Assembly (NCBI RefSeq): GCF_012849095.1
Contig: NZ_CP051680.1
Coordinates: 4,805,501-4,869,500, forward strand
DNA: 64,000 nt
Source: Cohnella herbarum
GTDB taxonomy: Bacteria; Bacillota; Bacilli; Paenibacillales; Paenibacillaceae
Direction: 5' to 3'
Shown: positions 50,272 through 58,039 of the stretch, piece by piece
How positions within the stretch are numbered: position 1 is the first letter of the stretch
Layout: every line of letters starts with the position of its first letter
Notes under the pieces: generated by a model
Database searches by the model: none
Told to the model about the DNA's origin: nothing
The model's input: only the letters and a program-made list of their open reading frames with translations
Position numbers and translations under genes: made by a program

Positions 50272-51099
50272 TCACCCTCCCGCATTGGGAGTAAAGGAGA
50301 AACTGGGTATTTCGCTGTCGCACTTCGATAACGTGAATCGTCCCTCTTCTTGTTCTAGGTTTTTGCAATAAGTTGTTAGCCTGTTGGGGGAACCGAAATG
50401 GTCCATCGTATTATCGTAAGTATACCGAATGGCCTGCCCGTCGAAGAACAGGTCCTGAAATATCGGATCCCCTTCAATGGTATAGGAAGTGATTTGAACA
50501 TCGCTTGGCGTTCCTTGTTCCATCTTCTCGAGGAATCGAGTCCAATTGGCCGAATTAATAATTTTTCCGTGCACGTTCACGACATCGCCGTTACTCTCCG
50601 CCTGCTCCGAGGTGTAAGGCATCATCCCAATCAGCTCGCGAAGGTAATCCGTATCCTCTGCAGCCATCGTATATCCCGTGCCCGTGTCGGCTACATACGT
50701 GTACAAGCCCTTGGCGCCCTTACTTAGTCCGATCCATATATGAAAAGTTTCCTGACCGGCCTCTGTCGCGAATGTCAGATCATACTCCGGCCTCGCGATA
50801 TCCAACTTGCCTTCGATCTTCACCGCCTTACGGAAAGCTTGAACAAATCGCGCGATATCGGCCTGTTTCGTAAAGGTGCCCAAGACGGAAGGGTTCACGC
50901 TTCCGAAGCGTTGAGAGCGACTTATCGTAACTTGTTTCACTTCGACTTTACCCCAGTTTACGAGCTTGATATCGGCCGGTTTCGGGATCGGGTCGTTCGA
51001 CAGCGTGTGCGGCCGAGGGCCGGAATTCGAATTGGCCGAGCTACATCCAACCACGGAAATAATAAGTCCTAGCATTAATATTATTCTAATCATTCTCAT
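50272..51099 (-). CDS. DUF4362-type lipoprotein
   Basis: 275 residues from ATG 51099, with GGGGG upstream; an ATG two codons later is also usable. The lipobox is 'LGLIISVVGCSS'. The first part (to about residue 160) is a beta-rich region ('VEVKQVTISRSQRFGSVNPSVLGTFTKQADIARFVQAFRKAVKI'). The second part matches DUF4362: 'NGDVVNVHGKIINSANWTRFLEKMEQGTPSDVQITSYTIEGDPIFQDLFFDGQAIRYTYDNTMDHFGSPNRLTTYC'. Extracytoplasmic, function unknown. Confidence 0.78.
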   Translation of the reverse strand: MRMIRIILMLGLIISVVGCSSANSNSGPRPHTLSNDPIPKPADIKLVNWGKVEVKQVTISRSQRFGSVNPSVLGTFTKQADIARFVQAFRKAVKIEGKLDIARPEYDLTFATEAGQETFHIWIGLSKGAKGLYTYVADTGTGYTMAAEDTDYLRELIGMMPYTSEQAESNGDVVNVHGKIINSANWTRFLEKMEQGTPSDVQITSYTIEGDPIFQDLFFDGQAIRYTYDNTMDHFGSPNRLTTYCKNLEQEEGRFTLSKCDSEIPSFSFTPNAGG

Positions 51100-51216
51100 G
51101 CACCCCCATTGGAACAGACGCCGCGGACTGGTAATTTGTTGCAAGCCCGCTTGTAAAAAACTGCCGAAACCGTTCCAAACTCGGAACGGTTTCGGCAGCC
51201 TTCCAATATTACGGAG

Positions 51217-51567
51217 TCAGTGTTTATATTGCGTCTGCGCAAGACGCACGAGCATATGCGCCAACATATGACGCTCTTCCGCGGTCCCGACTTTCCACAA
51301 TTCCTGAAGAAGCAACTCCTCGTGATTACGAGGCTCTTCATGGCTTGCCAGGTAGTCGGCTACTTTCTGAGCGATGATCGCCATCTGCTCTTCTCCCATG
51401 CCGATGCTCTCCGCCATTTTAATCCGCTTGTTCAAATAGCCTTTGAATTGCTCGAAATCTCCCAAGATTCGCTCCCGCTCATCGGTGTCTATCTTCGAGA
51501 TCGCATCGTCGACCTTGTTCGGATCGATCTCTCCGTCTTTGTTGACGACATGATTGTGCTCGGCCAT
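51217..51567 (-). CDS. DUF3243 family protein
   Basis: 116 residues from ATG 51567, which follows GGGAGG at short spacing; the frame extends further up without homology. The DUF3243 core is clear: 'DFEQFKGYLNKRIKMAESIGMGEEQMAIIAQKVADYLASHEEPRNHEELLLQELWKVGTAEERHMLAHMLVRLA'. B. subtilis YmfJ is a homologue of unknown function. It is downstream of the peptide deformylase gene in the same direction, about 160 bp away. Confidence 0.85.
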   Translation of the reverse strand: MAEHNHVVNKDGEIDPNKVDDAISKIDTDERERILGDFEQFKGYLNKRIKMAESIGMGEEQMAIIAQKVADYLASHEEPRNHEELLLQELWKVGTAEERHMLAHMLVRLAQTQYKH

Positions 51568-51726
51568 TCCATCGCCTCCCAGAGTCAATTGATCATGCCT
51601 TAACATTGTAACCGTGCCGTCTTCGTTTGAACCGCGAACGGCAAAAAAGCCCAAAGCCGTTATCGCCTTGTAGCCCATGCCGGACATTGCGCCAATCTCG
51701 ATCAGCCTCACGCCTTTAAATCGAAC

Positions 51727-52245
51727 CTATAATCCCCTATTCGACTGTCTGACGACTTCCAGCAGACTGATTTTACGCTGCGTCTGATCTTCGTACAGCC
51801 ACGGCTCTTGAACATGGTCAATAAACAAGACCCCGTTGAGATGGTCGATTTCATGCTGGATGCATCGGGCCAGAAAGCCTTCGCCCGCGAGCTCAACCCT
51901 CTCGCCTTGCCGATTAAGCGTCGTGATTCGGACGTGATTCGCCCTTTTCACGAAGCCGTGATAACCCAAGAAAGACAAGCAGGCTTCGGCGCCTTCCTGC
52001 TCCCCGCTCGCTTCGATGATCTCGGGATTAATCAGCTCTATTAACCCTTCCCCGCAATCCATCACGATTACCCTTCTCAGGATTCCGACTTGAGGCGCCG
52101 CCAACCCCGCGCGACCATCCGTTGCGTAAAGAGTCTCGGCCATGTCATCCAGCAGCTTGATGATTTTCGGCGTGATCTCCTCTACCGGTCTAGCCTTCTT
52201 GCGCAATATAGAGTCTCCGAAGGGTATAATATTCAATACGGACAT
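51727..52245 (-). CDS. def: Peptide deformylase
   Basis: 172 residues from ATG 52245. It removes the formyl group from nascent proteins using a Fe2+/Zn2+ ion. Motif 1 is 'GRAGLAAPQVG' (usually GxGLAAPQ), motif 2 is 'EACLSFLG' with the metal Cys (usually EGCLSxPG), and motif 3 is 'QHEIDHLNGVLF' with both metal His and the catalytic Glu. Motifs 1 and 2 deviate at one or two positions. This suggests a paralogue with altered pocket shape rather than the housekeeping copy, which normally sits next to fmt or priA. Confidence 0.92.
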   Translation of the reverse strand: MSVLNIIPFGDSILRKKARPVEEITPKIIKLLDDMAETLYATDGRAGLAAPQVGILRRVIVMDCGEGLIELINPEIIEASGEQEGAEACLSFLGYHGFVKRANHVRITTLNRQGERVELAGEGFLARCIQHEIDHLNGVLFIDHVQEPWLYEDQTQRKISLLEVVRQSNRGL

Positions 52246-52359
52246 CTCACGATATGCCCCTTTCATCCACAGTTTTCGCGATAACGCTTTTCCGCGCCTA
52301 CTATATCACATATGCGAATGTTCCCTCAACGGTTATTTACTCCGGCTATATTACCCCGC

Positions 52360-53580
52360 TTAATATAGAATTTCCCGGGACCACTCGCCGGGTAGCGGCG
52401 TATCCGGGAGACCGGGAAGCTTCAAAGCTTCAGCCGCGTTTTGCAAATAATGTTTGCCGAGAGCGAACCCTTCTCCATGTCGAGACTCGCTTCGGGCAGG
52501 CAGCCGATCCGATTGAACTTCGCTTAAGCGATTCAAGGTTTGCAGATCTCGATTATACAAGGAAGCATCCCAACGAATCTGCGATAATACGCCCGCTACG
52601 ATCGCAACCGGAAATCCGCTTGCATCGGAGATGATCTTCGCCGCCCGGGCGGGTTCGTTCCGAATGAAGTCGTGAGCCCGTAGATGCGCCTTCAAATAAG
52701 CGATAACGACGTCTTCGTTTCCTTGCGCCCAATTGCCGTCAGCCATCAATCCGGTCAAATAATCCCCGCCGATTCCTTCCGACAGTACGGGTATGCCGGC
52801 GCCTATCGATTGTATCCAACTAAGGTAGGGCTCCCAGAGAACGCTTGCCCCTACTTCTTCCGCCATAATCCCGTTTAAACATTCTCCCATCGTGCGATGC
52901 TCCACCGGCTCGGACGTAATCCCGAACGCTTCCGACCACTCTCTAAGCCGATAGGACGCGCTGGAGTTGCCCACGGTTGCGATGGCGACGCCGCTCAGTT
53001 CCTCCGGCCGATTAATCGCGCTGCGGGAAGGGACAACAAGCGATATGCCGCCCCCATTGCGCGTCTTGCCGTCGAACGCCAGGAAAAGCGGATTAAATCG
53101 CGATAAAATATGGCTAAGCGCACGGCTCGCGATGATCGGGTAGTCTCCAACGGAGGCGATCTGAACGTTACCCCCGATTAACTGTTCCACGAGTTCCATG
53201 CCGTTAGGGGCATTTAACCATCTTACTTTGTACTCGGTGGAGGGGCTTGATATCCGAAGTTCCTCATCGAAAGTTCCGAGGCTCTTAATCACTAAGGTGC
53301 TCCACAATAAAGCGGCTCCGCTTTGATAACCTACCGTAATCACTTGGGCAGAAGAAGATGCCGCCGATTCGTATTTCCGAGCCTCTTGATCTTCCGCCTG
53401 CGTTCGAGAGTGAAGATGTACCCAAGCTTGCAGCTTGTTTTTGTCGATCCAGATTTCTTTGCCTATCTTAATATGAGGCAGTTTTTTATCCTTGCGCCAA
53501 CGGTCGATGGTTGCCCGGCTGACGCCCAGAATATCCATTGCTTCCTGCAAGCTTAATAGATCGAAACGCTCCTTTGGCAT
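52360..53580 (-). CDS. Excisionase-type HTH fused to an SsuA/NrtA-like ligand-binding domain
   Basis: 406 residues with no signal peptide or lipobox, so cytoplasmic. Residues 8-55 form a MerR/excisionase-like HTH ('SLQEAMDILGVSRATIDRWRKDKKLPHIKIGKEIWIDKNKLQAWV'). From about 80 to 350 there is a substrate-binding fold of the sulfonate/nitrate/taurine type, directly comparable to the neighbouring SsuA: 'VITVGYQSGA...', 'YKVRWLNAPNGMELVEQLIGGNVQIASVGDYPII', 'GVAIATVGNSSASYRLREW' and 'VGASVLWEPYLSWIQ'. It is divergent from ssuADCB, so it is very likely a one-component regulator that senses a sulfonate or a related sulfur compound with a captured binding-protein domain. Confidence 0.88.
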   Translation of the reverse strand: MPKERFDLLSLQEAMDILGVSRATIDRWRKDKKLPHIKIGKEIWIDKNKLQAWVHLHSRTQAEDQEARKYESAASSSAQVITVGYQSGAALLWSTLVIKSLGTFDEELRISSPSTEYKVRWLNAPNGMELVEQLIGGNVQIASVGDYPIIASRALSHILSRFNPLFLAFDGKTRNGGGISLVVPSRSAINRPEELSGVAIATVGNSSASYRLREWSEAFGITSEPVEHRTMGECLNGIMAEEVGASVLWEPYLSWIQSIGAGIPVLSEGIGGDYLTGLMADGNWAQGNEDVVIAYLKAHLRAHDFIRNEPARAAKIISDASGFPVAIVAGVLSQIRWDASLYNRDLQTLNRLSEVQSDRLPARSESRHGEGFALGKHYLQNAAEALKLPGLPDTPLPGEWSREILY

Positions 53581-53614
53581 CTCCGCACCTCGTTGCCTGT
53601 TTTTTAATTCATAC

Positions 53615-53637
53615 TATTATTATTGGAATAATAAGTT
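53615..53637. promoter_or_regulatory. Palindrome near the regulator start, with a CymR-like core
   Basis: GAATAA-TAAG-TTATTC (53625-53640 region) is a perfect dyad, and ATTGGAAT overlaps it at 53622-53629. A second ATTGGAAT lies at 53793-53800 downstream of the ssu promoter. ATnGGAATT is the conserved half of CymR sites in Bacillus and Staphylococcus. Confidence 0.35.
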
Positions 53638-53699
53638 ATTCTTATCTTAAAGGAAAACTACGCAAACTTCAATCCTCATGGAAGAAATTGGTTATCTCA

Positions 53700-53734
53700 C
53701 TCATTATTCCTCATAGCTCCTCATCTCTTCTCAT
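53700..53734 (+). promoter_or_regulatory. Four CTCAT direct repeats at exact 10-bp spacing
   Basis: CTCAT begins at 53700, 53710, 53720 and 53730, so all four face the same side of the helix. The last one ends five bases before the ssu -35 box. A fifth CTCAT is at 53675. This is the geometry of an activator site array, presumably for the divergently encoded HTH/SsuA-like regulator. Confidence 0.6.
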
Positions 53735-53738
53735 TGTA

Positions 53739-53767
53739 TTGACACTGAAATATAGGGATGCTAATTT
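53739..53767 (+). promoter_or_regulatory. Promoter of the ssu operon
   Basis: TTGACA (53739-53744), 17 bases, TAATTT (53762-53767). Transcription would start near 53774. ATTGGAATTA at 53793-53802, a CymR-like half-site, lies just downstream, where a bound repressor would block elongation. Confidence 0.6.
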
Positions 53768-53845
53768 CATCTTAATAAAACTTAGTAATTACATTGGAAT
53801 TATGAGTTTTTAAATGATACTTATTCTAGAGGAGTAGTGACGGTC

Positions 53846-54931
53846 ATGAAAAGCACGAATCGGATAAGCAACAAAGGAGTACGCGGGGCGATCGCCCTTG
53901 CACTGGTAGTAGCGTTAATGTTGTTGACCGCTTGCGGCTCCAACAACAATTCGAACAACGAGGGCTCTTCCGGCTCGAGTACGATCACGAGCGCAAGCCC
54001 AAGCTCGGGCTCCGCTAGCCCAAGCGCAGAAGCAGCCCGCCCATCCGCGGCTGAAACTCCTTCCGCCGAAGTCAACAAAACCGTTCGCATCGGCTATCAG
54101 AAGTACGCTTCGATCAATATTTTGAAAGAAAAGGGCGGCTTGGAAGAGAAGCTCAAGGAAATCGGCTACAAGGTCGAGTGGACACAGTTTCCCGGAGGCC
54201 CTCAATTGCTGGAGGCCGTGAATGTAGGCAGCATCGATTTCGGGAACGTCGGCGAAGCGCCTCCGATATTCGCGCAAGCGGCCGGTACGCCCCTTATCTA
54301 TTTGGGACACTCTCCCGCAAGCCCGAAGGCGGAAGCCATTCTCGTGCCGGAGAATTCCCCGATCAAGACGGGAGCCGATCTGAAGGGCAAGAAGGTCGCT
54401 CTGAACAAAGGCTCCAACGTTCATTACCTGCTCGTGAAGTACTTGGAGAAGGAAGGCTTGAAATACTCCGACATCGAGGTCGTATTCCTTCCTCCCGCGG
54501 ACGCAAGAGCCGCATTCGAAAGCGGCAACGTCGATGCATGGGTCATCTGGGAGCCGTTCTACTCCGCCGCTCAATTGGCGACTAAAGCTCGCGTCTTGGC
54601 AGACGGCGAAGGCCTTGTCGATAACTACGAATATTATTTAACGACCCGTACGTTCGCGGAAAACGATAAAGCGGCGATCGACGTCCTGCTGCAGCAATTA
54701 AACGAGAGCGACGCTTGGGCCAAGGAGAATTTGCCGGATGTCGCCAAATTGCTCGCTCCCGCCCTCGGATTAGACATTCCATCCTTGGAGCAGGCACTGT
54801 CCCACCGCGGATTCGGCGTAGAACCGATCACCGAGGATATCATAGCGGCGCAACAAAAAATCGCCGATGCGTTCTTAGAACTTAAACTGATTCCAGCGGC
54901 GATCAACATCAACGATGCCATCTTGAAATAA
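53846..54931 (+). CDS. ssuA: Aliphatic sulfonate ABC transporter, substrate-binding lipoprotein
   Basis: 361 residues from ATG 53846 (GAGGAG upstream; a GTG three codons before is too close to it). The lipobox is '[12 protein letters not shown]', followed by a Ser/Ala/Asn-rich spacer of about 45 residues. The mature domain is an NMT1/SsuA-like binding protein: '[24 protein letters not shown]', '[38 protein letters not shown]', '[59 protein letters not shown]'. It captures alkanesulfonates outside the cell for SsuCB. First gene of the ssuADCB operon. Confidence 0.94.
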   Translation: MKSTNRISNKGVRGAIALALVVALMLLTACGSNNNSNNEGSSGSSTITSASPSSGSASPSAEAARPSAAETPSAEVNKTVRIGYQKYASINILKEKGGLEEKLKEIGYKVEWTQFPGGPQLLEAVNVGSIDFGNVGEAPPIFAQAAGTPLIYLGHSPASPKAEAILVPENSPIKTGADLKGKKVALNKGSNVHYLLVKYLEKEGLKYSDIEVVFLPPADARAAFESGNVDAWVIWEPFYSAAQLATKARVLADGEGLVDNYEYYLTTRTFAENDKAAIDVLLQQLNESDAWAKENLPDVAKLLAPALGLDIPSLEQALSHRGFGVEPITEDIIAAQQKIADAFLELKLIPAAININDAILK

Positions 54932-54990
54932 GCACCCTGCTGCGTCACGTCCCACCCCACCTACCCTACCTAGGATTGAGGAGATCGTAT

Positions 54991-56178
54991 ATGGAATTAT
55001 TCTGGTTTATCCCCCTGCATGGCGACGGCAGATATTTGGGAACGTCCGAAGGAGCGCGAGCGGTCGACTACGATTACATTCGGCAAATCGCGCAAGCTGC
55101 CGACCGGCTAGGTTATCACGGCGTTCTTGTCCCTACCGGCAAAGCTTGCGAGGATGCGTGGATCGCCGCATCCTCGTTGATCTCGTCCACAAGCCGACTG
55201 AAGTTTCTCGTTGCCGTTCGCCCGGGTCTCATGTCCCCTTCGGTCGCCGCCCGGATGGCATCCTCCTTCGATCGATTCTCAAACGGCAGGCTGTTAGTGA
55301 ACATCGTCACGGGAGGGGATCCTCACGAGCTCGCCGGGGACGGGATTTTCCTATCGCATGGCGAGCGATACGAGCAAACCGACGAGTTCATGACGATCTG
55401 GCGGCGCCTCATGCAGGGCGAACAAGTGAGCTACAACGGCAAGCATCTGCGCGCAGAGGAAGGAGAGTTACTCTTCCCGCCTCTTCAGAAGCCTTATCCT
55501 CCCGTTTACTTCGGCGGCTCTTCGCCCGCGGCGCAGCAAATCGCCGCGGATCACGTCGACTTCTACCTGACTTGGGGCGAACCTCCGGAGGAAGTCGCCA
55601 AGAAGATCGCCGAAGTACGCAAGCTTGCGGAAGCAAGCGGAAGAACGGTCAAATTCGGCATCCGGCTTCACGTTATCGTTCGGGAAACGGATGAAGAAGC
55701 TTGGGCCGCGGCCGACCAACTAATCCGATACGTGGACGATGAGACGATCGAGGAGGCGCAACGCATTCTCGCCCGGTACGACTCCGTCGGTCAGAAACGG
55801 ATGTCCAGCCTGCATAAGGGAGATCGGTCCGCGCTCGTCATCGCGCCTAATCTATGGGCCGGCATCGGACTCGTGCGCGGAGGAGCCGGAACCGCGCTCG
55901 TAGGCGACCCGCGGTCCGTCGCGGATCGGATGCTGGAATATTACGAGCTTGGCATAGAGACGTTCGTTTTCTCCGGGTATCCGCACTTGGAAGAAGCCTA
56001 TAGAGCCGCGGAACTGCTATTTCCCCTGCTCCCCTTGAAGCTTCAAGATCAGCATGCGCATTCGTCGGCAATCGAACCTCTCGGCGAGCTCGTGGCTTAC
56101 AACAAACGCCCGGGAAAAGTAACCGGCCCGCAAGGCGGAGGAGCGACTCATGAACTTGTTCAGCAAAATCGTAAATAA
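54991..56178 (+). CDS. ssuD: FMNH2-dependent alkanesulfonate monooxygenase
   Basis: 395 residues from ATG 54991, behind GAGGAGAT. It is a luciferase-like TIM barrel matching SsuD throughout: '[64 protein letters not shown]', '[34 protein letters not shown]', '[33 protein letters not shown]' and '[41 protein letters not shown]'. It cleaves alkanesulfonates to aldehyde and sulfite with FMNH2 and O2. No SsuE flavin reductase is encoded nearby, so reduced flavin must come from elsewhere. The 3' end overlaps ssuC by 29 bp. Confidence 0.95.
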   Translation: MELFWFIPLHGDGRYLGTSEGARAVDYDYIRQIAQAADRLGYHGVLVPTGKACEDAWIAASSLISSTSRLKFLVAVRPGLMSPSVAARMASSFDRFSNGRLLVNIVTGGDPHELAGDGIFLSHGERYEQTDEFMTIWRRLMQGEQVSYNGKHLRAEEGELLFPPLQKPYPPVYFGGSSPAAQQIAADHVDFYLTWGEPPEEVAKKIAEVRKLAEASGRTVKFGIRLHVIVRETDEEAWAAADQLIRYVDDETIEEAQRILARYDSVGQKRMSSLHKGDRSALVIAPNLWAGIGLVRGGAGTALVGDPRSVADRMLEYYELGIETFVFSGYPHLEEAYRAAELLFPLLPLKLQDQHAHSSAIEPLGELVAYNKRPGKVTGPQGGGATHELVQQNRK

Positions 56179-56929
56179 CCGGTTCGCGCCGGCCTATGTC
56201 CCTATTCTCGTCATTGCGGTATGGCAGCTTCTAGGCCAGTTCGGATATATCTCAACCCGTACGTTGCCGACTCCGCTCAAAGTAGCGGAAGCCGGCTTTG
56301 CGCTTATCAAGTCGGGAGATATTTTTCGCTATATCGGCGACAGTACGCAAAGAGCATTCATCGGACTAGGCATTGGCGGAGGCATCGGGTTCGTATTGGG
56401 GCTGCTCAACGGAATGTCGTCCGTCGCCAACAGATTACTGGACAGCACGCTGCAGATGGTCCGCAACGTCCCCCATCTCGCCCTCATTCCGCTGGTCATC
56501 ATTTGGTTCGGGATAGATGAGAGCGCCAAGATTTTCTTAGTTGCGCTCGGGGTTTTCTTCCCGATCTACATGAACACCTTACATGGCATCCGCTCTATCG
56601 ACCCCGGGTTGATCGAGATGGCCAAAGTGTACGGACTTCGAGGTTTCGCGTTATATCGCGAAGTGGTTCTGCCCGGCGCGATCTCTTCGATTTTGGTCGG
56701 ACTGCGCTATGCATTAGGTTTCATGTGGCTAACCCTCATCGTGGCCGAGACGATCTCGGCCGATTCCGGTATCGGATACATGGCCATGAACGCCCGGGAA
56801 TTCATGCGGATCGACATCGTCGTGTTCGCGATCATCATTTACGCCGTTCTTGGAAAACTGTCGGACTCCGCGGCCAAATGGTTGGAGCATAGGTTGCTGC
56901 AATGGAATCCGAATTACGCCAAGCGCTAG
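56150..56929 (+). CDS. ssuC: Aliphatic sulfonate ABC transporter permease
   Basis: 259 residues with a GGAGGAG site inside the end of ssuD. Six membrane helices, with the permease signature (EAA loop) around '[49 protein letters not shown]'. It forms the membrane channel with SsuB and receives substrate from SsuA. Start overlaps ssuD by 29 bp, so expression is tightly linked. Confidence 0.95.
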   Translation: MNLFSKIVNNRFAPAYVPILVIAVWQLLGQFGYISTRTLPTPLKVAEAGFALIKSGDIFRYIGDSTQRAFIGLGIGGGIGFVLGLLNGMSSVANRLLDSTLQMVRNVPHLALIPLVIIWFGIDESAKIFLVALGVFFPIYMNTLHGIRSIDPGLIEMAKVYGLRGFALYREVVLPGAISSILVGLRYALGFMWLTLIVAETISADSGIGYMAMNAREFMRIDIVVFAIIIYAVLGKLSDSAAKWLEHRLLQWNPNYAKR

Positions 56930-56980
56930 CGGAAGTTAGGGAGAAGACGTGAACGAATGAGTCAAGAGGGAGCACAACGC

Positions 56981-57754
56981 ATGGGAAATCAAATTTCGTC
57001 GGGGGCTCGTCTCCGCGTTCGAAACGCAACCAAGAAATTCGAGGATAAGAGCGTATTGCAGGGTGTCGACCTTGATATTCCGGCAGGTCAATTCGTCGCC
57101 ATCATCGGGCGAAGCGGTTGCGGAAAAAGTACGTTGCTACGATTGATCGCAGGGTTGGATAGTCCGACCGAGGGCGAACTCGCGGTGGATGAAGACCCTA
57201 TCCAGAGCATCCGCGAGGATACGCGAATGCTCTTCCAAGACGCGCGGTTGATGCCTTGGCGAAGAGCCGTCGAGAACGTGCAAGTCGGCGTCAAATCGAA
57301 GGATAAGGGCAAAGCTCTGGATGCCCTGGAGCAAGTCGGCCTTGCCGATCGCGCGCATGACTGGCCCGGCGTATTGTCCGGCGGACAGCGCCAACGCGTT
57401 GCCCTGGCAAGAGCGCTTGCCGGGTCGCCGCGATTGCTGCTGCTCGACGAGCCCTTGGGTGCGCTCGATGCCCTTACCCGCATCGACATGCAGGAGTTGA
57501 TCGAGGGCTTGTGGAGCGATCAGCGCTTCACCGCCGTTCTGGTTACCCACGACGTCAGCGAAGCGGTTGCTTTAGCCGATCGCGTAATCCTAATCGAGAA
57601 CGGGCGTATCGCTCTCGACCTAGACATCACGCTAGACCGGCCGCGCGAACGGGATAGCGGCTTCGCTCATTTCGAGAAGCTCATACTCGATCGGATTCTC
57701 GAGCGCAACGAAAGCGATTATAGCAGGAACAAGAAGCTAACGTATTCGATATAA
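56981..57754 (+). CDS. ssuB: Aliphatic sulfonate ABC transporter ATPase
   Basis: 257 residues from ATG 56981 (GAGGGAG eight bases upstream); an ATG eight codons earlier at 56957 is the alternative. ABC ATPase: Walker A '[14 protein letters not shown]', Q-loop '[12 protein letters not shown]', signature '[15 protein letters not shown]', Walker B '[13 protein letters not shown]' and H-loop '[11 protein letters not shown]'. The short spacer after the Q-loop is that of the SsuB/TauB group. Last gene of the operon; the 51-bp palindromic array follows instead of a classical terminator. Confidence 0.94.
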   Translation: MGNQISSGARLRVRNATKKFEDKSVLQGVDLDIPAGQFVAIIGRSGCGKSTLLRLIAGLDSPTEGELAVDEDPIQSIREDTRMLFQDARLMPWRRAVENVQVGVKSKDKGKALDALEQVGLADRAHDWPGVLSGGQRQRVALARALAGSPRLLLLDEPLGALDALTRIDMQELIEGLWSDQRFTAVLVTHDVSEAVALADRVILIENGRIALDLDITLDRPRERDSGFAHFEKLILDRILERNESDYSRNKKLTYSI

Positions 57755-57802
57755 CCCGAGCGGTGGGGACGACGCGGACGGCGGCGCACTGCGACCACAC
57801 GC

Positions 57803-58030
57803 CATTGTCGCATTTCGCGACATTGACCGCTGTATTCCCGCGCCCCAGCCCGCCATTGTCGCATTTCGCGACATTGAGCGCTGCTTACCCGCGACCCAGC
57901 CCGCCATTGTCGCATTTCGCGACATTGAGCGCTGCCTTCCCGCGCCCCAGCCCGCCATTGTCGCATTTCGCGACATTGAGCGCTGCTTTCCCGCGCCCCA
58001 GCCCGCCAATGTCGCACTTCGCGACAATAA
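57803..58030. repeat. Second 51-bp tandem repeat array (five units)
   Basis: CATTGTCGCATTTCGCGACA begins at 57803, 57854, 57905 and 57956, and a diverged copy (CAATGTCGCACTTCGCGACA) at 58007: five units with exact 51-bp period. Each unit has the dyad TGTCGC-N5-GCGACA and a GC-rich half (GAGCGCTG...CCAGCCCGC). It lies between two convergent genes and stops nine bases before the helicase stop codon. Differences between units are few, so the array is young or kept homogeneous. Confidence 0.92.
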
Positions 58031-58039
58031 GCTGAGGAC

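Noticed and set aside
57803..58030. Possible CRISPR array
   Set aside because: The whole 51-bp unit repeats, with no unique spacers, and no cas genes are present. The same holds for the array at 40.7-45.7 kb.
57737..58035. Repeat-encoded frames at the second 51-bp array
   Set aside because: Same reason; open in several frames on both strands with no start signals.
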